From Amycolatopsis benzoatilytica AK 16/65 (GTDB taxonomy: Bacteria > Actinomycetota > Actinomycetes > Mycobacteriales > Pseudonocardiaceae): a stretch of DNA of 64,000 nucleotides. Below the pieces are notes generated by a model. It worked only from the letters and a program-made list of their open reading frames with translations. It made no database searches and was not told the DNA's origin. Both the position numbers and the translations under genes were made by a program. The stretch spans positions 7,506,388 through 7,570,387 of the forward strand of contig NZ_KB912942.1 of the NCBI RefSeq assembly GCF_000383915.1. Direction: 5' to 3'. Shown here in pieces: positions 1 through 9,485 of this stretch. Each line of letters starts with the position of its first letter. Within the stretch, counting starts at the first letter, position 1.

Positions 1-188
1 CGTGGCCGCTGTTCATCGCGGCCGGAGGCGCGGTGGCGGCGCTCGCCGGGACGCGGATCGCGATTGGCGCGGTGGCTGTGTTGTGCCTGCTCAGCGTTCC
101 GTTCCTGCTGTTCACTCCGGCAGAACCGGGACTCCGAACGGCTCCAGGAACGTCGTCGCTTCGCCGATCGCGGCGAGTCCGCGGGTGA
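1..188 (+). CDS. C-terminal end of an integral membrane protein (5' end outside window)
   Basis: Reading from base 3 gives an open frame to the TGA at 186-188. It contains about two hydrophobic stretches (AAGGAVAALAG and AIGAVAVLCLLSVPFLLF) followed by an Arg/Ser-rich tail, like the last helix of a transporter. The family cannot be identified from about 61 residues. The gene converges on the small ESX-type gene ending at 112 and overlaps it by 77 bases, which is unusual. Either frame could be slightly wrong at its end, but both are open here. Confidence 0.5.
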   Translation, partial: WPLFIAAGGAVAALAGTRIAIGAVAVLCLLSVPFLLFTPAEPGLRTAPGTSSLRRSRRVRG

Positions 189-675
189 CTGCCTCGGCGA
201 TGGCGGCGCACGCCTCCCGCACCGCCTGGTCGGCCGATCGGTCGCCGGTCAGCGACGCCTCGATGGCCGGTGCGGCGGCCTCGGCGATCCGCAGCACTTG
301 TGCGGAGGTCTGATTCGCCAGCCGGTCCAGCAGTTCAGCCAGATCGAAGCCGACCGCGGCGGTGCGGGCGGCGGCTTCGGCGGCCTGCCGGTAGTGCGCG
401 TCGAGTTCGTCGGCGCTGCCCCGGAACTGGGCGGCCGGCTCGCCGCCCCACTTGCGTTCCGCGCGGTGCGCGCCGCGCTCGAACTCCAGCCGGGCCATCA
501 CGAGCACGTCGCGGCCGCTGGAGAGGGTGCGGGCGGATTCGCGGATGGACTGCGGCGAACAGTCCAGCTGGCGCAGCGCGGCGATCGGGTCCGGGGCACG
601 GATCCCAGCGGCAGCGGTGCCCAACGACGCCAGCCCGGCGGCCGCCTTGTCCAGCGCCGGGTGCAGGAACGGCAT
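112..675 (-). CDS. ESX/type VII secretion-associated helical protein (187 aa)
   Basis: An alpha-helical, Ala/Arg/Glu-rich protein without signal peptide or membrane segment. Its start ATG overlaps the stop of the upstream 97-aa gene as TGATG at 675, so the two are translationally coupled and probably act together. Size, composition and pairing resemble the small helical proteins of actinobacterial type VII secretion accessory loci. No WXG motif is obvious, so the assignment rests on context (EspG, DUF3558 and PPE-like genes lie 12 kb away) and general character. Function unknown. Confidence 0.6.
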   Translation of the reverse strand: MPFLHPALDKAAAGLASLGTAAAGIRAPDPIAALRQLDCSPQSIRESARTLSSGRDVLVMARLEFERGAHRAERKWGGEPAAQFRGSADELDAHYRQAAEAAARTAAVGFDLAELLDRLANQTSAQVLRIAEAAAPAIEASLTGDRSADQAVREACAAIAEAVTRGLAAIGEATTFLEPFGVPVLPE

Positions 676-968
676 CAACTGAGCAGCGCCGTCGCGATCG
701 TCGGCGGCTGGTGGCAGCGCTGCGCGGCGATCCGCAGCAGCCCGGCGAGTTCGGACGTGGCATCGCCGAGCATCCGGGCGTCGACGTCCCGGGCGGCCAG
801 CGCGGCCTCCCACTGGGCGGCGATTTCCCGGGCGGGCGCGGAAATTCCCCACGGCGTCGACTCCAGCCGCGCCTGTGCGAACCGGCCCGCTGCCTGGTCC
901 GCGTCGACAGCCGCCCGGTCGAGCGCATCCGCGGCGGCGGTGAGCCGCTCGCTCGTCGAACCTGCCAT
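675..968 (-). CDS. WXG100/EspC-like small helical protein (97 aa)
   Basis: Starts MAGSTSERLTAAADALDRAA and is predicted to be two long helices around a short turn (LESTPWGISAPAREI). This is the size and shape of ESX substrates or EspC-like proteins (usually about 100 aa). A canonical W-x-G is not present; the turn has PWG instead. The start has a GGAGG ribosome site five bases upstream. It is the first gene of a two-gene unit, with a TGATG overlap to the 187-aa gene. It may form a heterodimer with that product; this is inference. Confidence 0.65.
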   Translation of the reverse strand: MAGSTSERLTAAADALDRAAVDADQAAGRFAQARLESTPWGISAPAREIAAQWEAALAARDVDARMLGDATSELAGLLRIAAQRCHQPPTIATALLS

Positions 969-1259
969 CGGGACCTCCGCTTCCGGGAGGGCGCGAACCG
1001 CGGCTCAGCACCCTCTGCACCAGATCTAACCCCATCGGGGCGGCACCGGTCACTCGGCCGGGTGGGCACGATTCCACATCATGGCGATCCTTGACCGTGA
1101 GCACGCGGGTGCGCACAATCAGCGCTATGCCAGGGATCCGGGAAGCACGCAGCACCAACGAGGGCATCGCCGCCCTGCTGCTGCGCCGCGGCCGGCTCGG
1201 CTCTCCTCCCGCGTAGGCGATTCCACCGCCCCATCCGCCTCTTTCCCGGGAGTACCGCC

Positions 1260-2174
1260 ATGTCTGTGGGCTTGCCTGCCCGCCTGCGCTCAGCCACCAC
1301 GCCGGACGACGGAATATTCGAAGGACCGCGGGTCCTTCCCGACCGAGACGACCGGCCCTACGAACTTTTTCGCCTTCGCCCGCTCGGCCGGCTCATCGGG
1401 GCCGAGCTGTCCGGGGTCGACCTCGCCGAGCCGGTCACGCCGCGGCTGCGGGAGGAACTCAACCGCGCACTGCTGGAGTGGAAGGTGCTGTTCTTCCGCG
1501 ACCAGCGCATCACCTCGCAGCAGCAGCGCGCGTTCGCCGCGAACTGGGGCGAGCTGGAGACCAACCCGTTCATCCCGCAGGGCGAGCACGACCAGGTCGT
1601 GCGGTTTACCCGCACCGCCGGGATGCCCGGGTACGAAAACATCTGGCACACCGACGTCACCTGGCGGCCGAACCCGGCGCTCGGCTCGGTGCTGCGGCTG
1701 GTCGAGGTCCCGCCGATCGGCGGCGACACGATGTGGGCGGACATGGCCGCCGCGTACGACAACCTGCCCGCCGAGGTCCGCGCGCGGATCGACGGGCTGA
1801 CCGCGGTGCACGACTTCGTTCCCGGCTTCGCCCGGTTCACCGACCCGGAGCTGCTGGCCGGCTGGCAGGACGCGTACCCGCCGGTCGAGCACCCGGTGGT
1901 GCGCACGCATCCGGAGACCGGGCGGCGCACGCTGTTCGTGAACCAGGCATTCACCACGCACATCGTCGGCCTGGCGCGTGCGGAGAGCGACCGGCTGCTG
2001 CGGTATCTGTTCCTGCAGGCGCATACGCCGGAGTTCCAGGTGCGTTTCCGCTGGGAGCGGGATTCGGTCGCGTTCTGGGACAATCGGGCGACCCAGCACT
2101 ACGCGGTGAACGACTATCACCCGCACGTCCGGATCGCCGAACGCGTCGCGATCGTAGGGGATCGACCCTGCTGA
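1260..2174 (+). CDS. TauD/TfdA-family Fe(II)/2-oxoglutarate dioxygenase
   Basis: A 304-aa protein with the family's iron facial triad: H130-T-D132 in IWHTDVTW, and distal H280 in FWDNRATQHYAVNDY. Downstream Arg residues (HVRIAERV) would bind 2-oxoglutarate. GGDTMWADM after the HxD motif is typical of TauD and TfdA. Such enzymes hydroxylate sulfonates, herbicide ethers or other small acids using O2 and 2-oxoglutarate; the substrate cannot be told here. Length is normal. It stands alone, with about 290 bases upstream free of other genes, and faces the CapA-like gene. No sulfonate transporter is adjacent, so a taurine role is not supported by context. Confidence 0.88.
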   Translation: MSVGLPARLRSATTPDDGIFEGPRVLPDRDDRPYELFRLRPLGRLIGAELSGVDLAEPVTPRLREELNRALLEWKVLFFRDQRITSQQQRAFAANWGELETNPFIPQGEHDQVVRFTRTAGMPGYENIWHTDVTWRPNPALGSVLRLVEVPPIGGDTMWADMAAAYDNLPAEVRARIDGLTAVHDFVPGFARFTDPELLAGWQDAYPPVEHPVVRTHPETGRRTLFVNQAFTTHIVGLARAESDRLLRYLFLQAHTPEFQVRFRWERDSVAFWDNRATQHYAVNDYHPHVRIAERVAIVGDRPC

Positions 2175-2292
2175 GCAGCTCCGTGCGCTGAAGGGCACTC
2201 GCGGGATTTGGATTCCGGCGACGAGCCCAGCACGGGGCTCATGGAGCGAGTCCGGGTTTTCCGTGAGCTGTCCTCAGTGGACGCAAAACCTG

Positions 2293-2375
2293 CTCGCGAG
2301 TGGCGAGGCGCTCCGCCTTCCTCCCTTCCGCGCTCCCCGCGCGGGCAAGGCGGTGCCTGCCCCGCCACTCGCGAG
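2293..2375. terminator. Inverted repeat between convergent genes, candidate bidirectional terminator
   Basis: CTCGCGAGTGGCG at 2293-2305 is matched perfectly by its reverse complement at 2363-2375. The repeat lies between the convergent dioxygenase and CapA-like genes. There is no T-run, as is common in actinomycetes. The remainder of the gap 2175-2663 shows nothing recognisable. Confidence 0.4.
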
Positions 2376-2663
2376 GCGTTCCCCGGGGCAAAACCGTGGA
2401 GCCGCGGTCGCGGGTGAATGCGGAAATTCCCGCGCCCGCGGCTTCTTCCCGGTGGTGGCACCGGCGCGCATTCGATCACGGTCAACCCCCATGTGACCGT
2501 GTCGCCTCTCCCCACGCGGTGCGACCCGTGAGCGGTGCGAAAGTGGTCTAGGCCACATTCGCTGTGCTCATCGGTAAAGTACTCCCGCCGGGTACCGGCT
2601 GACCCCGGTCTTGAGCTGCATTTAAGGCAGATGCGCCGTCCGGGTGACGCCGGCGAGGACGAG

Positions 2664-3698
2664 CTAGCCGCGGAGTCCCTCCACCGTAGCGATGCCGTCG
2701 CGCACCGTCACCTTCGTGTCGCGCTGCGCGGAGAGGCGGGCGACCCGGCTCAGCGCCTCATCGGCTTCGGCTCCGGTCAACGGTACGCATTCGTTGTCTT
2801 CGTCGCGGCGAACTGGCACCAATTCGACCCGGATCCGCTCGCCGAGCGCGCAGCCGACGAGCAGTCCGTCCAGATGCCGGCCGCGCATCGCGGGCCAGTC
2901 GAAGACCAGGTTGCCCAGGCTGTAGAAGATCGGACGGCCGCGGTAGACCTCCACCGCCTGCACGGTATGCGGGCCGTGGCCGACGACCAGATCCGCGCCC
3001 GCCTCGATGATCGCGTGCGCGTAGGTCACCTGGTACTCGGCCAGTTCCTCACCGGCGAAGCCCCAGTGCATGGACACCGCGACGTGGTCGGCTTCGGCGC
3101 GAGCCCGGCGGATGTCGGCGATCAGGAGTTCCAGGTCGGCGGGCACCGGCGTGGTGCGCACACGCGGAGGGCGGCCGGGGACGTCCAGCACCCGCGGATC
3201 CGGTTGGTACGACGTGTGCGCGCCCGCGGCGGCGACGCCGGGAGAGTCAGCCAGCGCTTCCTGCCCCACCGGCCAGCACAGCGACGTGTAGGCGAGGAAA
3301 GCGATCCGGCTGCCGTTGCGTTCGAGGATCGCCGGTGCGTGCGCCTCGGCGAGGTTCGCGCCCGCTCCGCAGTGCGCGATCCCGGCCCGGTCCAGTACGC
3401 CGAGACTGGCCATCGCGGCGGCCGGCGGATAGGTCACGTTGTTGGCCACCGAGACCACGTCGATCTCGGCGGCGGTCAGCGCGGCGACCATCTCCGGCGA
3501 GGAGTGCCGCCAGTTCGGCTTGTGCGGGATGTCCAGGCCATTCGAACCGGACAGCGGCCCTTCCAGGTTTACGAACCGCACGTCGGCACCGGTGAGCAGC
3601 GAGGTCAGCGGGCGAAACGCGGCGTCCGGGTCCGCCCGGCCCTGCAGGTTGACATCGCCACCGAGAACAAGAGTGATCAATCGCGTCAACCCGTCCAA
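2664..3698 (-). CDS. CapA-family protein (PGA_cap, calcineurin-like phosphoesterase fold)
   Basis: About 344 aa. The order of motifs matches CapA/PgsA-type proteins: GGDVNL near the start, FVNLEGPLS, VSVANNVTYP, SMHWGFAGEELAEYQVTYAHAIIEAG split by the usual spacing, VVGHGPHTVQAVEVY and FYSLGNLVFD. These are the metal-binding Asp/His/Asn blocks of the metallophosphatase fold. Members are linked to poly-gamma-glutamate capsule synthesis, but many act in unrelated pathways. There is no signal peptide. The start is uncertain: TTG at 3698, 3689 or 3680. A GGACGGG nine bases upstream favours 3680 (MITLVLGGDV). It is divergent from the secreted nuclease. Confidence 0.82.
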   Translation of the reverse strand: MDGLTRLITLVLGGDVNLQGRADPDAAFRPLTSLLTGADVRFVNLEGPLSGSNGLDIPHKPNWRHSSPEMVAALTAAEIDVVSVANNVTYPPAAAMASLGVLDRAGIAHCGAGANLAEAHAPAILERNGSRIAFLAYTSLCWPVGQEALADSPGVAAAGAHTSYQPDPRVLDVPGRPPRVRTTPVPADLELLIADIRRARAEADHVAVSMHWGFAGEELAEYQVTYAHAIIEAGADLVVGHGPHTVQAVEVYRGRPIFYSLGNLVFDWPAMRGRHLDGLLVGCALGERIRVELVPVRRDEDNECVPLTGAEADEALSRVARLSAQRDTKVTVRDGIATVEGLRG

Positions 3699-3806
3699 AG
3701 GAGGAAATCCCGCCAGCTAGTCACGAATCGTTGCCCGTTCGTCTTCCTCTGCGTCGCTTGTTCGGGGGACGATGCCTCGACCGTTGACTTGTAGAGGGGA
3801 CTGAGG

Positions 3807-6305
3807 GTGACCATATCCCGTCGTTCCACTGGGGGCCGCAGCACCGGTGGAAGAACATTGACCAAGGGTGCGATCGCGGTGTCCGCTGTCGCGCTGATGC
3901 TGGGCGGCGCTGTCCCCGCATCGGCGGCGCCGAGCGCGGACGCGCTGATCGCGGAGGTTTACGGCGGCGGCGGCAATTCGGGTGCCACGCTGACCAACGA
4001 CTTCGTCGAACTCGCCAACCGCGGCAGCACCGCGCTCGCGCTCGACGGCTACAGCATCCAGTACCTGCCCGCCTCCGCGAGCGCGTCGAGCACCTGGCAG
4101 GTCACGAAGCTGACTGGTTCGGTCGCGCCCAACGGCCGCTACCTGATCGCCGAGGCGAAGGGCAGCGGCGGCACGGTCGCACTGCCGACCCCGGACGCGA
4201 CCGGGACGATCGCGATGGCGGCGACCGCCGGCACGGTCGCGCTCGTGTCCGACAGTGCGCCGCTGACCTGCAAGACTGCCGCGGACTGCGCGGCTGACAG
4301 CCGGGTCAGGGATCTGGTCGGCTTCGGCGGAGCCGTTGTTCGCGAGGGCAATTCGGCGGCCGCACCGGGCAACTCGACCTCGGTCGCCCGCGCCGCCTCG
4401 CTCGCCGACACCGACGACAACGCCGCGGACTTCACGGTCGGCGACCCGACGCCCACCAACACCAAGGGCGAGACCACCGGCACCCAGCCCGGCGAACCGG
4501 GCCTGCCCGCGAAGATCCACGGCATCCAGGGCACCACGCGGATCTCGCCGTACAAGGACAAAAAAGTCGAGGACGTCACCGGCATCGTCACCGCGGTGCG
4601 TGGCTTCGGCTCGGCGCGCGGGTTCTGGATGACCGACCCGAAGCCGGACAGCGACCCGCGTACCAGCGAGGGCCTGTTCGTGTTCACCGGCTCCACCACC
4701 CCGGCGGTGGCCGCCGGCGACGCGATCACCGCGCAGGGCACGGTCAAGGAGTACTACCCGGACGCGCCGGCGACTTCCAACTATCAGTCGCTGACCGAGC
4801 TGGCCAGTGCACAGTGGACGGTCGGCTCGCACGGGAACCCGCTGCCCGCCCCGACCGTGCTGACCGCGGACCAGGTGCCGGATGTGCTGGCCCCGAACGC
4901 GGGCGGCAATATCGAACCGCTGCCGCTGGAGCCGTCGAAGTACGCGCTGGACTTCTGGGAATCGCACGAAAGCGAGATCGTCCAGATCTCCGACGCGCGC
5001 GTGGTCGGCCCGAGCAACAAGTACGGCGAGCTGTATGTGACGACGAAGCCGAACCAGAACCCGACGCCGCGCGGCGGCACTGTGTACCTCGGCTACGACA
5101 AGGTCAACACCGGGGTGCTGAAGGTACAGTCGATCATCCCATCCGCCGAGCAGGCGGCCCCGAAGGTCAACACCGGCGACGTCCTGACCGGCGTCACTTC
5201 GGGTCCGGTGGAGTACAGCAGCTACGGCGGCTACACGCTGCTCGCGACCAAGCTCGGTGCGGCGAAGGACAACAAGCTGCAGCGGGAAACCACTCGCAAG
5301 CAGCGGCCCGGCGAGCTGTCGGTGGCGACCTACAACGTCGAGAATCTCGCGCCGTCCGATTCGGACACCAAGTACGCGCAGCTCGCGCACGGCATCGTCG
5401 ACAACCTCGCGACGCCGGATGTCGTTACGCTGGAAGAGATTCAGGACAACGACGGGGCGACCAACGACGGCGTTGTGGACGCCGACGCGACGCTGAAGAA
5501 GTTCACCGACGCGATCGTCGCCGCCGGTGGCCCGCGCTACCAGTGGCGGCAGATCGACCCGGTCAACGACAAGGACGGCGGCCAGCCGGGCGGCAACATC
5601 CGGGTCGGTTTCCTGTTCAACCCGGCTCGGGTGTCCTTCGTGGACCGGCCGGGCGGCAGCCCGACAGCGTCGGTCGGCGTGCTGTCCGACCACGGCAAGG
5701 CGCACCTGACGCAGTCGCCTGGCCGGGTCGACCCGGGCAACGACGCGTGGCAGGACAGCCGCAAGCCGCTGGCCGGAGAGTTCGTGTTCCGCGGCCGCAC
5801 CGTGTTCGTGATCGCCAACCACTTCAACTCCAAGGGCGGCGACCAGCCGACGCACGGCCGCTACCAGCCGCCGACGCGCAGCTCCGAGGTACAGCGCCAA
5901 AAGCAGGCGACTGTGCTGCAGGGATTCGTGTCGCAGCTGCTCACCGCGGACCCGCGCGCCAACGTCGTGGTCGCCGGCGACCTGAACGACTACCAGTTCT
6001 CGCCCGCGCTGGCGAAGCTGACCGCGGGCGGGCAGCTGAAGGACCTCATCTCGACACTGCCGCCGGCTGAGCGGTACAGCTACGTGTTCGAGGGTCAGTC
6101 GCAGGTGCTGGACCACATCCTGGCCTCGGCCGCCCCGCGCGGCGTCGATTACGACGTGGTGCACATCAACGCGGAGTTCGCCGACCAGGCGAGCGACCAC
6201 GACCCGCAGGTGGTGCGGTTCCGCCCGTCGAGCGGGAACGCGCTGCAGGACTGGGGTTACGACCTGCTGGACCAGCTCGACAAGTTCCTGGGCCGCACGG
6301 CATAG
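3807..6305 (+). CDS. Secreted ExeM/NucH-family endonuclease with lamin-tail domain
   Basis: 832 aa. The N-terminus is a signal peptide (basic residues, then AVALMLGGAVPASAAPSA). Residues about 38-165 form a lamin-tail domain beginning LIAEVYGGGGNSGA. A middle region of about 220-480 looks like the OB-fold part of ExeM nucleases. The endonuclease/exonuclease/phosphatase domain occupies about 505-810, with ATYNVENL, VTLEEIQDNDG, NHFNSKGG, GDLNDYQ, LDHIL and SDHDPQ carrying the metal and catalytic residues. Such enzymes degrade extracellular DNA for nutrients or biofilm remodelling. GTG start with a GAGGGG site. It is followed immediately by a perfect palindrome at 6314-6364 that separates it from a convergent operon. 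Confidence 0.9.
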   Translation: MTISRRSTGGRSTGGRTLTKGAIAVSAVALMLGGAVPASAAPSADALIAEVYGGGGNSGATLTNDFVELANRGSTALALDGYSIQYLPASASASSTWQVTKLTGSVAPNGRYLIAEAKGSGGTVALPTPDATGTIAMAATAGTVALVSDSAPLTCKTAADCAADSRVRDLVGFGGAVVREGNSAAAPGNSTSVARAASLADTDDNAADFTVGDPTPTNTKGETTGTQPGEPGLPAKIHGIQGTTRISPYKDKKVEDVTGIVTAVRGFGSARGFWMTDPKPDSDPRTSEGLFVFTGSTTPAVAAGDAITAQGTVKEYYPDAPATSNYQSLTELASAQWTVGSHGNPLPAPTVLTADQVPDVLAPNAGGNIEPLPLEPSKYALDFWESHESEIVQISDARVVGPSNKYGELYVTTKPNQNPTPRGGTVYLGYDKVNTGVLKVQSIIPSAEQAAPKVNTGDVLTGVTSGPVEYSSYGGYTLLATKLGAAKDNKLQRETTRKQRPGELSVATYNVENLAPSDSDTKYAQLAHGIVDNLATPDVVTLEEIQDNDGATNDGVVDADATLKKFTDAIVAAGGPRYQWRQIDPVNDKDGGQPGGNIRVGFLFNPARVSFVDRPGGSPTASVGVLSDHGKAHLTQSPGRVDPGNDAWQDSRKPLAGEFVFRGRTVFVIANHFNSKGGDQPTHGRYQPPTRSSEVQRQKQATVLQGFVSQLLTADPRANVVVAGDLNDYQFSPALAKLTAGGQLKDLISTLPPAERYSYVFEGQSQVLDHILASAAPRGVDYDVVHINAEFADQASDHDPQVVRFRPSSGNALQDWGYDLLDQLDKFLGRTA

Positions 6306-6313
6306 CGAGTGGA

Positions 6314-6364
6314 CCGTGAAGGGAACATTCACAGACTCAGAGTCCGTGAATGTTCCCTTCACGG
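6314..6364. repeat. 51-bp perfect palindrome, member of a dispersed palindrome family
   Basis: Arms CCGTGAAGGGAACATTCAC (6314-6332) and the exact complement (6346-6364) flank a centre that is itself palindromic (GACTCAGAGTC). It sits in the 63-bp gap between two convergent genes and could terminate transcription in both directions. Related palindromes with the same CCGTGAAGGG or CCGTGAGGGG ends occur at 37056, 49162, 54760 and 62339. Confidence 0.85.
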
Positions 6365-6368
6365 CTTT

Positions 6369-6740
6369 TCAGCGTTTTGCGCGCCAGCCGAGCCCCAGTA
6401 CGGCCTGTACCAGCTCCTGATAGCTGGGCTTGACCTCTTCCAGGTACCTCTCCAGATACTGCGGCCGCGCGGTCGTCACCGGCTGCGGATCGTCCAGCGC
6501 CTCGACGAAATTCAGCCGCGCGACGTTGTGCAGCGCCATCTTCCACCACCGGTTCGCACGTTCGCGCATTTTCTCTTCCTGCGCCTGTGCGGCGGCGAGG
6601 GCGGCATGCGCGTCCGCCAGCTGCCGTTCGATCTCGTCCGCCCGGGCGAGTTCCCAGGCACGCAGGTTTTCCGCCGAACCGCGGGCGAGGCCCACGATCT
6701 CTTTGTACCGCAACGCGGCGCTGGCGTTCTCGGCGGTCAT
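6369..6740 (-). CDS. Hypothetical coiled-coil protein of an FtsK-like operon (123 aa)
   Basis: Start ATG at 6740 overlaps the stop of the large ATPase gene (ATGA), making this the last gene of a four-gene operon. It is mainly helical. Residues 28-66 (AWELARADEIERQLADAHAA onward) look like a coiled coil, followed by MALHNVARLNFVEALDDP and a C-terminal YLERYLEEVKPSYQELVQAV. No signal peptide or membrane helix. I do not recognise the family. Position suggests an accessory or partner of the ATPase. Confidence 0.75.
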   Translation of the reverse strand: MTAENASAALRYKEIVGLARGSAENLRAWELARADEIERQLADAHAALAAAQAQEEKMRERANRWWKMALHNVARLNFVEALDDPQPVTTARPQYLERYLEEVKPSYQELVQAVLGLGWRAKR

Positions 6741-9478
6741 TGCGGGCCTCCCGCGGTCGGCTCGGTTTCCGGTCGCTGGAACGGGATGATGACTTCCGGC
6801 GCGCCGTGCGTGGTGCGGTCGAAGAACAACGCCCGGCCCGGCCGCGGCGACCAGTGCACGACCTGGCCGGCGGCGAACGGCGACAGGTCGTTGCCCTGTA
6901 CGTCCAGCGCGGCCCAGGTGCCGATGTCGTCGGTGCCGCCGAAGCCGAGGGTGTCCTTGAGCCGGGCTACGCTGCGCCACCAGCCGATGGTGTGGATGCC
7001 GTGCGCCGGACCGTTCTTGAGCAACGTGCGCAGGTGGTCGAGGCCGCTCTTCAGCTGTCCGACCGCCTTGGCCTCCAGCGAAGGCAACGCCGCGTCGACC
7101 CCGTACAGCAGCAGGATATGCGGCGTCATCGATTCGACGACCGACTCCAGCGCCGGGGAGAGGTCTTCGACCAGCGTCGCGTCGTGGCCTTCGGCGACCA
7201 GCCGTTCTTTCAGGTCCAGCACCGCCGCCGAACTCGCTTCGATCGGGCAGTGCAGCAAGAACTTGACCTCACCGGGCGCCAGCTGGCGGGCCAGCGACCG
7301 GGCTGCGGAGTCCATTATGGACAGCGCTTCCGCGGTCGCGCCGCCGAGCACGGCGACGTTCCGGCCGGGCACCCGCGGCAGTTCGACGCCGCACGCCGCC
7401 TCGGTGACGTCGATCGACTGGCCCAGGATCGCCCGCGGCTGCGGGCTCGGCTTGAGCTCCACGAACGCCGGGAACTGTTCCAGTACCGGCGAATGCGCGC
7501 CGTCGAACAGCCGAGGCCGGGGGAACCGGCCGGAATAGCGCTCCCACAGGTCCTTCTGCAGCTCCACGAACACGTTGTTGCTGCTCGAGTCCGGCACGTG
7601 CGCCAGCTGGTTCCCGTGCGCCACGCCGGAATCGTGGTTGATCACCGCGTGCCACTTCGGCGCGGACACCGCTGCGTTGTTCGTCTCCGACAGCACCCGG
7701 CGCGCCTTCGGCATCGCGATCCGCAGCGTGCACTGCTCGAACACGGCCGGCTTGCCCCAGAACGCTTCGATGCCGGCCACGTCCTGGCTGGCCAGCACCA
7801 GGTGGATGCCCTGCGAACGACCTCGCCGCGCGATGTCTTCGAGCAGCTGGGTCGCCTGCGCGGTGACCTGGTCGCGGCCGGCGAACAGATACTGGAACTC
7901 GTCGATCACCGCGACGATCCGCGGCCAGTGCCCACCCGGATCCTGTTCGCGCAGGTCGGCCAGGTTGGTGACCTCGTGCTCCTTCGCCGCGGCCGAACGG
8001 CGGCGCAGCTCGTCGGCGAGGAACCGCAGCAGCGCCAAGCCGAACTCGCGGTCGGTGTTCACATTGACGCCGACCAGTTTCGCGTGCGGCAGCCAACTGG
8101 AGTCCTTGCGCCCGGGCGCGAGACCGGCGAACGAGACGCCTTCCTTGAAGTCCAGCAGGTACAACGCCAGCTCGTCCGGCGTGTACCGCGCCGCCAGGCT
8201 GCCGAGCAGCGCGTACAGGAAGTTCGTTTTGCCCGAACCGCTCGGACCGCCGATCAGCGCGTGCGGGCTCGCGTCGCCGATCACCACTTCGACGGCTTCG
8301 CCCTCATGGAACCCGATCGGCGCGCGCAGTTCGCGCGCGGAGCTTTCCTGCCCGACCTCGGTCGGCATCAGGTCGGCGAACGAGCGCGGACCGCCCTGCC
8401 TGGCGATCAGCGCTTCGGCGATGTGGTTGGCGGCGCGGATGACCTGCCCGGACGGCATCGGCGGATCCAGGTCCACCACCAGGTCGGTGCCGGTCATGCT
8501 GCTGACCGCGCGGCGCTCGTCCAGCAGGCTGAGCGTTTCGATGGACGCGCTGACCGCGGTCGGCACGTCGACCAGGATCAGGCTGATCCCGGCCGCGAGC
8601 GCGCCGCTGGCGACCCGCTTGAGGTCGCGCGCGCGTTCCGGTTCGAGGGTCTCGCCGTTGCCGTAGAGCACCGCGATCCGGTACGGCTCGAGCCGCTGCT
8701 GGGTGGCTTTTCGCAGCTCCCGCAACGAAGTGTGGCCGGCCTGCATCCCGGTGGCGTGGATCCGGCGGATGTGCCCGGCCAGCTCGTCGAGCAGGTCCTC
8801 CAACCGGGTCGGGTCATACAGCGACAGCGCGCTGGTGCGGCTGAGCGGGTACAGGTCGGGCAGGATCGCGGTCAGCTGGCCGACGTCCCACAGGTGGATT
8901 TTCACCGCGCCCGGCTCGAACGTCGACAGCACCCGCATCAGCAGACCCTGCACGATCCCGTCGACGATCGGGCGGGTCTTCGGCGCCGAGGTGATAGCCA
9001 GGTGCGATTCGTCCAGCAGCGGCACCGCTACGTCGAAGGTGCGGCTGATGTCGCGCCCGGCCGTGGTCGCCGAACCGACGCGCCACAGCTGCGGCGCGGT
9101 GATTCCCCGGCTCGACCCGACCCGCCCGAGCCAGTCCGCGGGCGGCCGGCCGGCCGGGCCTGGCGCGTACGCGGCGACCAGGTCGCGCAGCGCGCCGGGC
9201 CCGGCGCTCCAGTCGGTGTAGTAGGCGGCGCGGGTGCCGCCGAGCCGGGCGAACACCTCGTGCGCGGCCGGATGCCGGGCCCACTCGGTCTGCTGCGCCG
9301 GGTCGGCGTGGTCCATGCCGACCCGGACGATCTCCTGTTCCAGCGCCAGCCGGGCAACTTCGGCCTCGGCCGTTTCGCGCGCGCCCGCGGCGGCGCCGAG
9401 GACGAGCCCGATCTGTTGCCGGACCCGGTCCAGTGCGGTCTGTACCCGGTTGCGTTGCTCGGCTGCCTTGCTGGCCAT
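6737..9478 (-). CDS. Soluble FtsK/SpoIIIE (EccC-like) ATPase
   Basis: 913 aa with a central FtsK/SpoIIIE motor: Walker A GGPSGSGKTN with K417, Walker B RIVAVIDEFQYLF with D526-E527, then LVLASQDV. Flanking regions of about 200-390 and 640-890 resemble additional RecA-like units lacking a Walker A (for example NVAVLGGATAEAL), giving an EccC-like tandem layout. Unlike FtsK, SpoIIIE or EccC there is no N-terminal membrane segment; residues 1-80 are a helical bundle. It lies downstream of two small paralogous helical proteins and overlaps the 123-aa gene. It may translocate protein or DNA with those partners. Motor identity is firm; substrate is unknown. Confidence 0.85.
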   Translation of the reverse strand: MASKAAEQRNRVQTALDRVRQQIGLVLGAAAGARETAEAEVARLALEQEIVRVGMDHADPAQQTEWARHPAAHEVFARLGGTRAAYYTDWSAGPGALRDLVAAYAPGPAGRPPADWLGRVGSSRGITAPQLWRVGSATTAGRDISRTFDVAVPLLDESHLAITSAPKTRPIVDGIVQGLLMRVLSTFEPGAVKIHLWDVGQLTAILPDLYPLSRTSALSLYDPTRLEDLLDELAGHIRRIHATGMQAGHTSLRELRKATQQRLEPYRIAVLYGNGETLEPERARDLKRVASGALAAGISLILVDVPTAVSASIETLSLLDERRAVSSMTGTDLVVDLDPPMPSGQVIRAANHIAEALIARQGGPRSFADLMPTEVGQESSARELRAPIGFHEGEAVEVVIGDASPHALIGGPSGSGKTNFLYALLGSLAARYTPDELALYLLDFKEGVSFAGLAPGRKDSSWLPHAKLVGVNVNTDREFGLALLRFLADELRRRSAAAKEHEVTNLADLREQDPGGHWPRIVAVIDEFQYLFAGRDQVTAQATQLLEDIARRGRSQGIHLVLASQDVAGIEAFWGKPAVFEQCTLRIAMPKARRVLSETNNAAVSAPKWHAVINHDSGVAHGNQLAHVPDSSSNNVFVELQKDLWERYSGRFPRPRLFDGAHSPVLEQFPAFVELKPSPQPRAILGQSIDVTEAACGVELPRVPGRNVAVLGGATAEALSIMDSAARSLARQLAPGEVKFLLHCPIEASSAAVLDLKERLVAEGHDATLVEDLSPALESVVESMTPHILLLYGVDAALPSLEAKAVGQLKSGLDHLRTLLKNGPAHGIHTIGWWRSVARLKDTLGFGGTDDIGTWAALDVQGNDLSPFAAGQVVHWSPRPGRALFFDRTTHGAPEVIIPFQRPETEPTAGGPQ

Positions 9479-9485
9479 TTGGTTC

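Noticed and set aside
64..1094. Long plus-strand frames opposite the ESX-type genes
   Set aside because: They are mirror frames typical of GC-rich DNA: Arg/Pro-rich, no start signal, no family motifs. The minus-strand genes have coupling and ribosome sites.
1127..1216. Short frame MPGIREARSTNEGIAALLLR upstream of the dioxygenase, possible leader peptide
   Set aside because: No ribosome site, no match to the Cys-ending leader peptides of sulfur genes that I know, and no attenuator hairpin.
3717..6362. 881-residue minus-strand frame opposite the secreted nuclease
   Set aside because: Val/Arg-rich without motifs; the plus-strand gene has signal peptide, domain motifs and start signal. A shadow frame.
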